DNA from: Manduca sexta
Taxonomy: Eukaryota; Arthropoda; Insecta; Lepidoptera; Sphingidae
Assembly (NCBI RefSeq): GCF_014839805.1
Contig: NC_051120.1
Location: 12,152,001-12,216,000, forward strand
Length of the DNA stretch: 64,000 nucleotides
Direction: 5' to 3'
Shown: positions 11,707 to 26,325 of the stretch, piece after piece
Layout: each line of letters opens with the position of its first letter
Numbering within the stretch: position 1 is the stretch's first letter
Made by a program: the position numbers and the translations under genes
The notes under the pieces: model-generated
Database searches by the model: none
Seen by the model: the letters and a program-made list of their open reading frames with translations, nothing else
What the model was told of the DNA's origin: nothing

Positions 11707-14639
11707 GTAGGCCGCGGGCCGCCCGAGTGCTCGGCTCACCCCTCTTCATTACCAGACATAGTCGCGAGACCGCTCCGATTAATTGTTCAAATCACCTTTG
11801 ATTAAACGTATTTTGAAATATTAGACCCTTATTAGTGTTTGCCTTTCAAAAGACCAGTGTGAGCTGAAATCCCAAATTACAACTAAACTTTTTCCAGTCA
11901 AAACAACGAAAACAAAAACCCATTCGAGTCACTGCTACTGCTAGAAGGATAATTATTGAGAGCATTTTTACTTCTTACCGTTACACCGGCACTCTACAGA
12001 CACGTAGAAAAACCATTGAAAATAAATCCAATTAATTCGCGCCAGAGTTGCGCCACGCTCCACTGCCTTAATAGCTTATCCGATACTATAGCTACTTTAT
12101 TTTGTTTCCACAAAAGCTAAGGCACGAACTTAATAAATGCGCACTTTTTACGTAGTTTCGTTTGGAATTTTAATCGGGAACGACATGCTACCCCGCTACG
12201 GCGCTACGAAGCTACGGCGGCTACGCGACGCCAAAGGATTCCGTAGGGATTGTGGAAAATTCTCTACGTCTCGTGAAACAATAGAAATATGATTTTGCTC
12301 ATATTCCGTAACTAGGTTAGACGTGCTTTGTTGCTGAGATACATAGAAAATACATTACACATTATGGTGAGAGGAAAATTCAATACAAAACATATTTGCC
12401 GCGTTCAGTTTTATAAAGAAATGTCCACAATAAACTACATTTGCGGTCGAATTTCGAACAAAAATAGTTTCATATTCGGGCCGTTATATTCCTCCGTATG
12501 TTCCGAAAATAAAATATTTTAGGTCACTACGTTATCCTAATATCCATTATGGTACATCTGTCGTGACTCGTGGAAGATATTATGCTAAACATTACGAGTT
12601 GTAGTCTGCTTTAGGACGCTACCAATAGACAGCATATTGGTAACGGGAAATATCTGAGTATTTAAATGTATAGTGATTTTAAATAAAATACATTAATATT
12701 CACTACCACTAAATGAGATTAGATATCATAATGTTATCATGATAATCGGAGTTAATTACCGAGATAAGCTACTGGACGAGACAAGCCGGCGTGTAAACAT
12801 AATCGGAGAACACCTATCCTTAGTCACAACTTGCGCTACTCTTTACTATCGAGTGAACCTTACCGCAACGAAGAAACAGAACACGAACGAATCACATTTG
12901 GTGCTCCAATGATCCCAGTAATAAGTTTAGCGGTTTTTCCTCGCAGGATGACGCCGGCTCCCGTAAAGTTATTATTTTGTCTGCGTTCCTGCAATATTCC
13001 ACACCTCTATAGAAATAGTCGCGTGGCTCCAGTCCGCTGAGACGCGAAGGCTCGCGGATTCAATTCTAACGTCTGCTTTGAATTGCACCTGACCTCCCCT
13101 CTATATCTTCCCCCCGCCCTCCAAATGTTTAGCTCGTCTAGACTAGCACTATATAGATTGAATCACGGAAAGTGAGAAAATTTTTATTCATAATTAAAGC
13201 AAATGGTGGGTGATTTGTATGTGAGTTTGGATGTTAGTTTTTTTAGTTCTGCTGTGATGTTATTACTGAGCAGTATGATACTTAGCATGTGAAAACATAT
13301 TGTAAAGCATCAAGATAAAGAGTGACAATATATTAAAAACAATTAATTTGAATTTAAACATTGCCAAGTTAATAATAAAAATAACATATTCCTTGGTATT
13401 CATTTTATGAAAGTTCTAGTAAAATAATGTTATTGTTCGATCAACAAAAATCTCACAAATAAATGTCAAGTGACCATCGACGAGCTCCGCGCCGTCGGTG
13501 ATGGATAATTAGTGTAGTGGGGGAGACTGGGGAGAGTACCACGGCACGTCAACTGGGGTCAATTTGTACTGATTGGCAGAAAGGGTACGCCGTTTTAAAC
13601 TTTAATTGTTACCAATTAAACTCTTTACCGAAGTGACATAATTATGAATAATATGCGGTACAGCAATTTTCGTAGAGTTATAAATGATATTGTTTATTAA
13701 ACATCTCTTTTTGATATGAGTAAAATCATTAAATAAAATTACCCCTAATTTTTTTTCTCAGAATATTAAGTACTCGGTTTGCTACAACTATTTACATAAA
13801 CTGCTTTATTTCATTACTTCGTAGTTTATTCTGGTAGTGGTCCTCTTAAACGAGCTACAATAATAATATCTATTCAGGTCGATTAATATCGTGTATAAAC
13901 CTACCCGTCCCGTGATGTAATGATATGTAATTCCGAATTGATCAACACGCAAAGAAGACAAAAATTTTGCTGCAATAAACAATCACAATATTTTTGTATA
14001 TTAAATAAATAACTTGTCATAATAATAACTTAGCCTAAGAACTACAGGCATTGTGTGCGCGAACTGGACCGTGAGCGTGTTTTACACGGTGCGCTCGGCG
14101 GCGAGCGTTCACGGGCCGCTTGCGCCGCGCCGTCTCACCGCAAGCGCAGCGCGGGCTCCAGCCGGCCCGGGGTTGCCTCAGGGTTTAACGGGAATTGTAC
14201 GAAAAATATTCTTTACACTGCATCATCCATATTCAACGAACCTTTTACGGCTGCAATGTTTAAGCTAACTTGTAGATATATCTAGCTACCAATCAAAGGA
14301 ACTCACTTTTGGTATCGAAAGCTTCACACAAATTTTATTTTCTGACGTTAGAATTTACCCAGGATGAGACCGCACAACACGGCTGCTAATAATAAAATTG
14401 TACTACAGCGCTAATATTACCTATTGAGATGAAATACAGGAATTGCTTATTTTGACTCAAACTGGTCATGAACTTGTCTGCAAAAGCTTTAGAACCATAA
14501 ATCCGGTAAGCCGGTACATGTGGCAACACTACTGGTTTAGCCACGCGTGTTGGCTCGAACATTATGTCGGATTTGATCCGGTCACCGCGCTGTTACACGG
14601 CGAGTAGCTCGGAAATGTTTAAAAATATATCGTAGAGAA

Positions 14640-14790
14640 GGTAAATGAGCAAATGGGTCACCTGATGTAATCACCGGAGAATAAAACGGGTTAAGAGTTA
14701 TATTATGTACCAAGCTTTTAATTTTTATGGTCTAGCAAACGAACAAGTAGATCACCTGATGCCACGGTTAATGCAGCTAGAGGAATTTCA
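14640..14790 (+). repeat. Two adjacent partial copies of a dispersed repeat
   Basis: gagcaaatgggtcacctgat (about 14647) and gaacaagtagatcacctgat (about 14742) share the cacctgatg core and its left flank, and resemble the widespread lepidopteran gcagacgggtcacctgatgg repeat. Both are degenerate. Confidence 0.5.
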
Positions 14791-17700
14791 TATTTATTAT
14801 CTATACTACCAGATGACGTAGAAGGAGAGATTTGAGTTTTTGGGTGTTGGCAAACACCACCGACTCCTCGAAATGGTACATATAAAAATGGCACTTGAAA
14901 AATAACTATTTTAACTTCATTTCATAAAATAATTTAATTTCATTCGTCGTGTTATTTATGAGTGGTCCTATACCTTTCATCCATCTCCGGGAAATTTAAT
15001 CCAATGCAAACGGTGATAGAAAAGCCTTCATAAAATCTTCCAGTTCACAAGGCAACAACCCAAGCACCTACAAATTGAATCCGCGCGAGTCACGAGCGAA
15101 TCGGACGCGGCAAGCTGCAGCAATTCAATTGATAACAATAACGCGTTCATTACGCGACATGAATAATAGATGGCGCTGTAACACAATACCCGGATTGGAA
15201 CTAATTTCATAACCAACGGGATTTTGGGTTGTGACAGACATAATACATTTTAACAATTACGTCATGAACTGGCAATTTAAATGTAATTTATATGTATACG
15301 GTTAAATATTCTCAAGGGGCTTGAAATATTTTAAGCTCTGGAATTATTTATTTAATGTTGTTTAAAATTTCCACTCGATCCCCAGAACAACTCTGACTTC
15401 TAAACTTATGTGTTCAAGTGTTAATTATCAATTTACAATCAATTACAGGTACATAAAAACTTCGTGAAGAAACTTAAGCTGACGAGTTACTTTTCAGATT
15501 TTTATAATTACTAGCTGTAGTGGATCAGTTTGCGGGTGGGATTTCTGACCTTCGTTAGTAGAGGAAACTCATATCCGGCAATGAAACATTATAAATACAT
15601 TTGGTCTTGTAATATCTAATAGCACCGCGTGCACCGTAAATCATGCAGCGCGACGTCTCGTTCTAAAAAATCACATGGCGAGACCAGACGTACTACATTT
15701 GATAAGGGAGGGCGGCATTATTCTAGCGACTCTTATAATTTCTGTCATTGAAAAATATTATACCTATTTCGATATTTTCGATTCAAATTAAAAAAAATGG
15801 TGCATGCTTGCCCCAAATTAGACGCAAAACTATGCTAAATCCATATCTAATATCAGAAAATAGGAAGATATTTTGTCAGGCCTATGAGTGACAGGTACAG
15901 TTCTGCCTACCCCCCGCTGTAATAACAACGACTGCTCGCCGGCTGTACCCCCGGGCCGTATCACAGACATCCACTTGACATGTTAATCAACGCCACATCA
16001 ATACGAGACAAGTTTGACTGAATATTGGACATTGTATTTTAGATTTTATGTTTTAAGGTCGAATTTTTGTTAATAAAGTTACATAATATCTATCACAAAT
16101 GTAACCTACCCGAGTAATATTAGAAAGTTGTATTATTATGAAATTTGCATTTTTATTTGTTGCTCTTTGTCCGACGAATATTTCCAAAAGCTTTCGAAAG
16201 GTCGCTAAAGAAATAAACATAAAAAACCACAGTAGAATCTGAAAACTAGTTTTATTTCAACAGCAAACCTTCGCTGAGTATAAGTCATTATTATTTCATT
16301 AGTTTAAAAAATATAAAACAGTTAGTCGTCACTCTCGGTTCATCTGGACGAACCGCCACAAACATAGCTATTATGTACTTTTAAATCCCTACTGTTATAC
16401 AGGGTTCTTACATATTTTTATTCATTTTACGTCTAACCTCCTTTCCGTTGTCCCTATTTTGGAATATTCTCGGTATGAAGTCAATGGCCCGCGAAGTAAC
16501 ACGCCGCCAGCCTGAATTCTTTATAATAAAAAGCTAATTTTCTTGGGTACTGAACAGAACTTGGTTTTATTTTAGTATACAAAATTTCAGAAGCTATAAA
16601 TAGCCTTCAACTTTAATATTAAGAATAATGAATATTTTACATACTTGACCCCAAATTGAGTTTTATTTCGGGTACTTAGATGATCATACATCTAAACACA
16701 GCATTCATTGACTCGATGCTATGCATGAAGCAACCATACTGTCGTTAAATTATTTAACTACCAGGCAGCGCGTTGCACGCCATCTACCTATAACGTAGCG
16801 AAACGCTGACAAAATTATGCGACGCGATGCATTTTCATCGGTGTGCGTTCGGCTTAAATGACATTAGCAGTTATGCGTGCGATAACTTCAAAACAAACGC
16901 ATAAAGGGGTTGCTTCGGTGTCGTCACGGGCGGTAATGGCGTCTGCCAACCGTCACACCCCGCAGCCAAATTGCACATCACAACACACAAGCAAAATCTC
17001 ACCTTATGCCTAACTCGTAGATCCGCAAATCGATTGACCAAAGGTTTTAATGTCGCAGTAATGGAATGAAGTAATTGCGTGGAAATAATGATAATATTGT
17101 AAGAGCGAAAATGTGTTTGTGCGTCCGTTAGTGAATCACAGCGCTCCCTCGGCTGCGGTTATAACTTTTGAGATTGGGACGAAGCTTTCGTTCACATTAT
17201 TTGGACACAATACATTGTTATGAAAATTAGGTACTATGGAACATGTTTGGAAACATTAGGATGAACAGGTTGTGAGACTGACAGGCAAGTATACTTGATC
17301 CGCACGAGTGTGAAAATATTTAAGTGAGATTGGATCTACATATATAACTGTTAGTATACAAAAAAAGACATATTGTTTTGATTTATAAGAAAGAAATCAG
17401 GGACTCGAACAACTTTTGGAGACTGAAAAGTCATTAGAATAACTTGGTAGAGTACAAGTGCATATTTATTAATCAGCCTACCTCCTCAAAGCTAACGGCG
17501 AGATGTAAAATCTGGGCTACAGATAAAAACGCAAAAGTGGAATGAAATAAACATGAGCGTATCCCGGGCCGTCGCTCTAACCGCGAGCCTAACCGTGGCC
17601 CGTAAAGCCTCGACCCTCGGTAATAAAGTTGCCGTCAAAACGTAAGTCACTGCGCCACCACGCCACTGAGCCCACACAACACGCCTTATTTATAATTTAC

Positions 17701-18130
17701 GCAAGTGTAACAAAACATTAAATTAAGGTTGCAACTCAAATGTATTAAAGTCACATAATAAAAATAGTCTAATAATCTACGTTATGTGACCTAGTATGAG
17801 GATTGCTTTTGTCTACGTTTGTCTGATGATAACTGACTGCCTCTCAATTGTAGTAACACCACCAAAAACTTCGATATCAACATAAATTTCTTACCTTGTC
17901 ACTTTAAAGAAAACAGCGTGAAGTCGAAACCACATCAAAGAGACAAATAGAAACTTGTGAAAACTATAAATAGTAAACATTTCGAGTATTAAACAGTAGA
18001 TAAATTATATTCATTGTATAAAATTAAATCGTAACACACTTTAAAAGAAATTGAAGTAACGCAATATAATTCTTTTTTCAAATCGTATTTTCACGTACAC
18101 AAAACGCAAAGGTATCATATAACATACAGC

Positions 18131-18829
18131 CATAAACGTTATTTAATTGGTTTATGCGCTTTGTGATTATAATATTCAAATTTATTTTACTTACCTTAAC
18201 ATGTTTTTTTTTTATTATTATGCATTTCACCTTTTAATTTATATAACTTTCAGTCGACTGTCAGTATACGATTTAAACTAAATACAATAGTCTTGTATTC
18301 GATATTAGTGTACTTATACAATTACTTATAGTAGAAAATACGCTTTTTATAAGTAATTGTATTATTGTATTATTAATGACTTTATTATGTGCAATAAATG
18401 TTATATCTTTGAATTTTTGATTCCATTTATCACTACATCATTAAATATATCTATCAGTAAGACCTCAATCGCACATGGCATAGAATGTATTCATGCCGGA
18501 TCCTTATGATGCCCGCCTACATATAAACACTGCGAGATACGAGCTAATACCTTAAGTACTACTTCAGAAATGTACGTTCAGTTTCAAATGAGTAAGATGC
18601 AGTAATGGACGGCGGCTCGATGCCAACCCTTGTGAAATATTGGTGCAGAGGGCGCACCTGTGCTCGCCGCACACTATACGTGTATTTAATTAAATGTCTG
18701 AGTAATATGCAAACATTTTGGAATTTTATAAGTAATATGATGTGAATTAGAAATTTTCTTAGTTCAGTAATTTTATTACGCAAATGGTTCATACATCATA
18801 CACCTATAAACGTTCTTTAATTGGTTTAT
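18131..18829 (+). repeat. Direct repeat pair about 675 bp apart
   Basis: ataaacgttatttaattggt ttat at about 18132-18155 and ataaacgttctttaattggt ttat at about 18807-18830 differ at one base in 24. The preceding words (catacagcc, catacacct) are also similar. They may bound an old insertion. Confidence 0.6.
18316..18362. repeat. 15-bp perfect inverted repeat, 17-nt loop
   Basis: atacaattacttata (18316-18330) pairs exactly with tataagtaattgtat (18348-18362). AT-rich; it may be the remains of a palindromic MITE. Confidence 0.85.
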
Positions 18830-21800
18830 ATTAATTCTTACTGGAAGATTAATTAAACGAGCTATCATTAGTTAAAACATCATGTCTTGAAAATAATATC
18901 GATGCTACAGTTTCGCAGTGACGTCCTGACCTGCGAACATAAATTGTGATCCTTGTAGACTGTGGATGATGTGGTGAGGTATGTTTATGTAAATTTTGAT
19001 AGAGTTAATACTATTGTTTGTTAATTTTGTCGAGCAGCTATTTGTTATCCCAAAATAAATCAGAATTAATGGACTATTTTTCTAGAATCTGTGACGTTTT
19101 TAAAATCCGAAATTACTATATTAAGTATGTTCAAAAAATGTAAAGGGATCCTTGCACCGGAAGGATGTCGCAAGCGAGCTTAACTTATTGCTATTACCCG
19201 CAGTCGACCACAGAGCCGGTCCACTGATCTAGTAACACAGATGCGCTGACCACGACGGTACACTATACAGTCTGTTCTAAGCATGCTCTTGACCGAAGAT
19301 GTGAAAGATTCTATTCCTTTATTATTATAAATATTCTATAAGGAGCATCACGTCTGTCTTTTTTCAGGAGTAAGCGAAGGTATGACATATTCGCCTGATT
19401 GTAATATAAACTTTGAGTTTACATTGATATTGCAAATAAACTCATTAGTAGATACGGCAGTAGTAATCTATCGCAATGAAACTATATTGTGGACCTATGA
19501 TCAAACCCCGGAAAGACACATAAAATTTAAATAAAAAATGTATTTTTTTTTCTAAATAGTGGTCATTTCTTTTTATCTTAGCTTCGGATGAAAATCTCGA
19601 TTAATCCTTTAGGAGAAGTAGAAGCATGAATTTTTAATATTTTGCACAAATCTGAAACATCACACATTTAATAAAACTCCATCTTTCAATCAAAGCCCGT
19701 AATAAAAATATATAATATCCACAATTTCATCCAAACTTTCCCAATAAAAAGCGAAAGTAATTAACTTTAAAAAGCGGAATAAACGTAAAGGCCGAGTGTA
19801 ATTACCGGCTCTGGGGCCAATAAAGGTGGTAATCCTGTGGCAAACATGTGGGCGGGATGAGCTCGGCCGCAGTCGGCGCCGCTAATCTTCGCATCTCAGC
19901 GATTGGGAGCCGCCGCACCGCCGCACCGCCGCCGCTCGCCGCGAGCCGGTCGCGGATTAGACGCGGTGAGGGACAACTCAAGAGCTTAAGTATTTTTTCC
20001 AACTAATGCTACTCAAGACCGGGGTGGTTGGCGCTAATTTTGGAGGCCTACGATCAACCATGGACGGCGGTAGGCTGATTAATTGATAGAAATTATTGAC
20101 AAGACGAGCGAGCCACTTGTTTGATTGTAAGCTCCGGGAATACTAAGAGTATTTATCTATATGTCACAGGGATGGACGAAGAAAATATTAAAAGGGAAAC
20201 AGAATATATACAAATAACTTATAGTACTGATGAGACAAGCAAGCAAAGCTAAATTTAATAATGTCATGTTAAAATAATAAAGTGGACTCTTAGCCACTGA
20301 TATACAAAGTGTTTTTTAAATGAGAACAGAAGGGATAAATCCAAAATCATAGCCAAATATATATAATGATTTCCCTAGTGCTTTGCCTTTATATAATAAA
20401 TCGCACATCTCTCTTCGTCTAGACGGCAATGTGTGCGGATCAGATGGTGGCTGCCCCGAGCTCCGACCACGTGTGAGCCGTGGCGGCACCTCGCCGACCG
20501 CCGCCCCGCGCGAACCCAACGCAAACAATCCTCAATGCTCATACCACCGACGGATTAGACTCCGAGGCTCGCGTCTAGCCACGAGTAATATGGGTCGGCT
20601 GAACTTTGTGGAAGGTTAAGTATGTCTTATTCTAGTGATAAAGGATAACAATCAGTTAACATTAATGGAGGACGATCATGGCATGTTACTTATGCAGATG
20701 TCCCATGAAGTAATACCCTTACTTGTAATATTATAATGATTATAAGTTTAACATTGCGTCAAGTGAGATTTTTTTGTCACTATGATGTGTTTTTGTTTGC
20801 TTTTGTCGTGTATAGATATCTCCCCCACCCACCACAAACAATAATCTTATTACTTATTGTATAATTGTAGTTGCAAAATTTTGCAAACTTTTGGCATGTT
20901 TATTGGAAGTAAATCTAGACAAAACTAAACGAATTTAGATAAAATTGGACACACGAATAGTACATGTCCTGAATTAAAACATGGCTACTTATTATTTCGT
21001 TATTTTGCTCCCATGGGAAATATTGTATTTTTCTATCGGATTTTTTTAACTAAATGGCGCATGCATCGTATAAGATTTTACACGATATACCTAGTAATTA
21101 AATAAAACTATTTATGCAGCATGTTCATTCAGTTGTTAGCAGTTAATCTCAGTAATTCTATCTAAATTGTTGAATGACGTTGCCCTAAAGAGTTGTTCTA
21201 ACACCGAGAGCGGGCGCACACTAATCTCTCACCAGTATTAATGAGTGTGTTGAATGAACGAGTCGGCGTGTTACTAATTGACGGAACGTGAACTGGTATG
21301 TTAGGAAGGCGAAGAATCTTGCAGCAATGTCAAGCTACGATTAAATCAACAAACAAAATGTTATCCCGAAAAACTTAAATGTTTTAAAACCATTGAAACG
21401 AAACATTATAAATTATACAACGTGTTTTGTTACAACGAACGAATTAAATTTGTTTTACTTCAAATAAAATAACATAATTAACAAAAAAAATTAACACGTA
21501 GATAGGGCCGCGAGGGAAATCTAGCCATTTGTAAATATTTAATAAAATTATGAACAAGAAATTAAATCTAGAAGATAATTTTTCTTCAGAACTACTCTAG
21601 ACTCATTATAAACAGTTATTTCATCTCCAGCGTTCATGTTTCAAGCAATAATAATGTTTTAATACATTTAAATTTCTTTTCACGTTAAAGTAAACATTTT
21701 TACAGACTAGATCATATCATAATATTGAAAAGCATCTGTGGGGTTTCGGATTGAGTTAAATTATAATTAATACACGCGATAAACTGTTTAAAAGTTTGTA

Positions 21801-24800
21801 AATGTTCAATACACATGTTAGAAATAATGTTATGAAATGTTGTTATAAATGTTATGTTAAAGGTGGTGCACCCGATCGCGACGCTTGTACATAGTGCACT
21901 GTTTTAAATTAGTATGTGCGCATCAATAAGCGATATGTGGAACGTTGGCACCAAAAATGCTGCGCGTGGTCGGGTATTTTTCTTATTCGTGCTCTTGACA
22001 GAGTGATCGGGGTCATATCATTCGGACGGATTCGTTTTAGTGATGAGTAAAATGTGCACATATATTTAATTACCAAATTTACCTAAACTACAATTTCCCT
22101 TATGATCTTAAACAAATAACATTTAGGTTGTAACATATTAATAAAATTAAATTGAGATCATAGAATAAATAACATACCTCGTTCTCTACACTAGTCACAG
22201 CCTGTATCGTAGGCGAACTATTTAAACGTTTTTATACGAGTAAAGTTGGTCATATAAAACGTAAAATTCACATTTACGCACTGTAACAATCCCTTTAACA
22301 TTTGGTTAATTGACTCGTCCAAAAAAACAAAATTTAAATAATCTTTTTTTTCCTAATAATAGTATATATAAGTCACAAATGACTATATAGTACAGAGCAT
22401 CGTTTGTTCCAATGCTACGGTTCACATCCTCCGACAGTCGCAAAGGTCGCGCCGACACAAATACCACCAGACAACCTTCCGCTGAAACGTTCAGAACACT
22501 TTCACTCTAATGTCGACATAAAGTTCCGCACAGACAAATGTCAGAATACATTACGGTATGAATTTGATATTTGCGGTATAAAAATGGAACGTGCACGCCA
22601 ATATTGTCTATTTTAAGAGGTATTTTATAAATCTGCAGATCAATATCAAGATTTTTTTTAATAAATAGGTAATAATACTTTGTTTAATGATAATAATAAT
22701 TATTGTTAGCAGATGTACGAATGGTATTCGAAGTATTATCGATTTTTATTATTTACTGAAACTCATTCTATACATAACTATAAATACTTGGTTTGAACAA
22801 AAAATATAACTAAGAAAATGGAAGTAGCGTATCGGAACTCAACAACAGTTGCACACTGCTTGGAGATAAAAACAGACAAAACGATATTACTTACCAAAAA
22901 CTTTCTTAAAAGCGAATAAATCTTTTATAATCCATATTATAAGCATTTGTAATCAAGAGACAATTCCAAAATGGTAAGTAGAAATTGTCGACGGTACATA
23001 CATCGGTTAGTATATGACCTTGTGTTTAGCGGTAATGGAACACGCTTGTCGCGACAGCTATATTAGAGTTCATTCGTCTGCCTCTAAATTAAAACCACAC
23101 GCTGTAACAAATACCTCGAGGGAGCGCCCTAGTCTCGAATCACCCCCTAATAAAGGCTCATATCAAAATTCTCACGTCGTACGAAGCTAGATGAAATTTT
23201 ACATTGTGATAAGTTAACGTTCAGATTTTTGAAACTAAAGATGAAGATTATAGAAACTTATTTGAATTTAGCACGCTTTATACAAAAATAGACGTCGAAA
23301 TGATAACCTTCTCTTTTTTAAGTCGGTTAAAAAGAGATGATCGTTTTAAAAATATTCTGTCGTTTTACTAACAGTCACTTGTATAATTTATAATCTGAAG
23401 GTATCATTGATTACAATTTATGCATGACAATTGAATGTAGTTAGATAGAATGGCTTTCTAGTTTCGATCACTAACACAAAATTTTATATATTTTTACTCC
23501 CGTTATAATAAAAACTCCCGAGACTATATTCCCCTATTTCTTAAACGTCCTTCATTCCAACGATTCACTGCGCATTGTTTATGTGTGGTATACTATCAAC
23601 AACAAAAAATAATAGTATGCGTTTCCCACAAACAAATATCACAGATTCCTCACCACATTCCTACATGATAGGCACATACTTCAGACATATTTGCTGTAGG
23701 CTCTTTGCCTGAGGGTCTTACAAGGGTGCGGAGGCTGCCGGCGGGTCGGGGCGAGGGGGAGGACGAAGGGCGGGGAGGGCTCCTGTTGCTACTTGTCATT
23801 CAGACACGCAGCTCCCGATGAAGGGCAGCGGAAGGGCGCCGTGCTGTCCGCTTGCATTGAATTGTCCAGTGACTGAATAATATAGTAGAAGGCTTAAATG
23901 TATTATGTGTGCGGCTATCCATAGTTACTGCTGTGCAGATAATTGGCTAGGCCTGCTGGCTTGCACAATACGTACAGTAAGACATGCTGACAAAGCTTTG
24001 TCTATTGTTGGGGAAAGCAATACCAACGTATGTTGTGTTTTATTAACAGCATTAGAGTCGAAACAGTTACTTGGAAGGAACGTCTTAGCATTGTCTTATA
24101 TTCATATCGACCAAAGCACTGACATATACACACATACACCACGCTTTGCACGCACACCCACCTTTCCTACTGCATTTACCAGTGAAATCTCGTGAAAAGG
24201 AAGTTAGCGAGCGGCACATTGCCATTTACCGGTGATAATCCTACGCTCTGGAATATGGCGTTTCCAAACAAACCCAATTGGGCCAAAAAATACAAAAACC
24301 TCTTCAAACGCCAAGCATTGCATTATTATAAGGCTTCGACGCCATGGTATCTGACATAACGACATATCCATCGCATTAGTTCGGAAGTAATTTCCTCGTC
24401 ATTACCAAAGCATCCGCCCGAGGCCGATACAATGCCGCCGCACTCTGCCAAATGACTTTGTCATAAAAATGACATCGGCCTGCCCGTTACACGCCGGGAC
24501 GGAATCGAATGCGGGACCCATGGACTCCGCCATTGTGCGAGACAACTCGTCCCCGGCCCCGCTACCTCGCCTACAACCTCCGCCGCTCCCCTGCGCTATT
24601 GTAAGGGCAGCCTTGTTTACGTTTATTGTGTCCCATTTCAGGAACGCAGTTTGTTCGTCTTTGCATTATAAAAGCTATAACTGTCCGGGTTAACCAGGTT
24701 ACAAGCTAAAGTTTAAAGAAAGGGTTTTATTGTTGAATCGTCGATACAGTAGTGCAACCCAGATATTTCAAAATGACGCGACATCTAACTTGATTGTGTA

Positions 24801-26194
24801 TCAGCTATAACGGGTCAACACAACCGAATCGGTGCCAAACATCAGTGTTGAACAAAACTAATGTAAAAGAAATTACAACCCAACCCGAACTCTCGTTGAT
24901 GGACGGCGATGGCACGTAAAAAGTTCATTAGTTTACATTCAACAAAACATTGAACGAAATAGAGCAGAGAAGGACGAAACAGAGGGAGTAGGGTTAAACT
25001 TATAGGTACCTATTTTTACACCAGCATCTAAAATACAAAATTAATAAATCCAAGCGTTATTGTATCTGAAAAGCCAGCTATGCATCCAGTTTTATCAATA
25101 GACGAAGCTATCATCTATCAAATGTAATTGGAGATAGATCACGTGTCAGTGTGACGTGGGCTGTCTACCCTGGCTATTGAGCCGGCATCGACGCTCGGCG
25201 TCGGTCGCACATACTGGCGGAATGTCCGCGCGACGTTAATTGCCGCTCCCTCCAGGCATGTGTCGGTCCCGACGTATCCATACTCTGTTTATTGCGATTA
25301 CAGCAAATTCGGGACCCGTCACGGATCGTTTTTTGAACAATTACACAGCGACGTATATGTCTCGGATGTGATGTGATCTTCAAAAATCGAGCATTATAAT
25401 AAAAATATGAGCTCCAAAGCGCGACAAGTACGATTTGTCATATATTACTTTATTTATTTATTACATCATAAGAGAACCAACAGATAATAATTAAATAACT
25501 ATAGATTAACAATTAAGGTCTCAATAATAGGTTCCCACGACTAAAACTACGTATTAAATATATTAAAAGGCATATAAAGTTTACTAATATAAGAAATCCA
25601 CAAGTCTCGTGGATATAAGAAACTATGCGGAACACTAAGACTTAGAACCGATATCAGCAGATCGTACAAAGATTTGTCGCTGTGTATATACAATTCTACA
25701 TCTTGTCGTTTTGCTCGCTAAACTAAAGAGATGACCGAGGTTAACTACTTACAGCCAATTTTGATAATAGAAGGACTCCGACCGAAACACAATTGATACG
25801 GATGAGTCAGTATTACATTAAATCTACTTCCCCGTCCGCCCTACATAAATAACATAAACATATAATCACAGATACATCGGTGTTACACCTCCAACCCCAC
25901 GTGAAGCGAGGGATCCGTTCCCAGGGGAATCATGAACTACCAGGGACATGGGTTCAAACCCGGGACTCCGTGATCCGTCATCGTTACGGCGGCGAGGTGT
26001 CCCTCGGGAGCATTTAGTGGGATCGGACATGCACACCCGACAGTTCAGGATTATAGTATACACTTCAATAATCTTTGTTTGACTCGTTATTCTGTCGTTC
26101 ATAATGTCACGAATATTGTCAGTGCTGTAAAGTTATAATAATTCTAAGATGTGTGCTTTAAATCCCTGGTCAAGTAGTGCTGTGTTCGATACGG
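18363..26194. other. Intron segment, no gene recognised
   Basis: GC-rich patches at 19860-19970, 20440-20520, 23700-23860 and 24410-24600. At 21866 the words ggtgcacccgatcgcgacgc resemble ggtgcacccgatgcgacgct at 34045, so both may be remnants of one repeat family. A tRNA-B-box-like gggttcaaacccggg lies at about 25950. Confidence 0.5.
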
Positions 26195-26325
26195 CATAAG
26201 ACTCGCCTCCTATCACATAACGGATCGCAATACACATGGCGAAATGTACGTGCAATAATTATTGTACCTCTGCCTACACTTTGTGGAATGAAAGACATAG
26301 GTATGTGTGCGTATGTGTGTGTGAA
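26195..26325 (+). mobile_element. SINE body/tail fragment
   Basis: Contains ctcgcctcctatcacataac, tacacatggcgaaatg, ttgtacctctgcctacactt and a TG-rich end (gtatgtgtgcgtatgtgtgt). These correspond in order to the body and tail of the same SINE group as 32278-32504, diverged. No intact head. Confidence 0.65.

Larger units (their letters stand above)
11337..18314. other. Intron segment, no gene recognised
   Basis: Contains the 11668 GC repeat, gctacg words at 12190-12225, a GC-rich patch at 14055-14175, the 14640-14790 repeat fragments, and an agatggcgct word at 15168. Short frames here have no domain. Confidence 0.5.

Noticed and set aside
25940..25970. tRNA gene suggested by gggttcaaacccggg
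   Set aside because: Only the B-box-like palindrome is seen; no acceptor stem, anticodon arm or A box could be placed.
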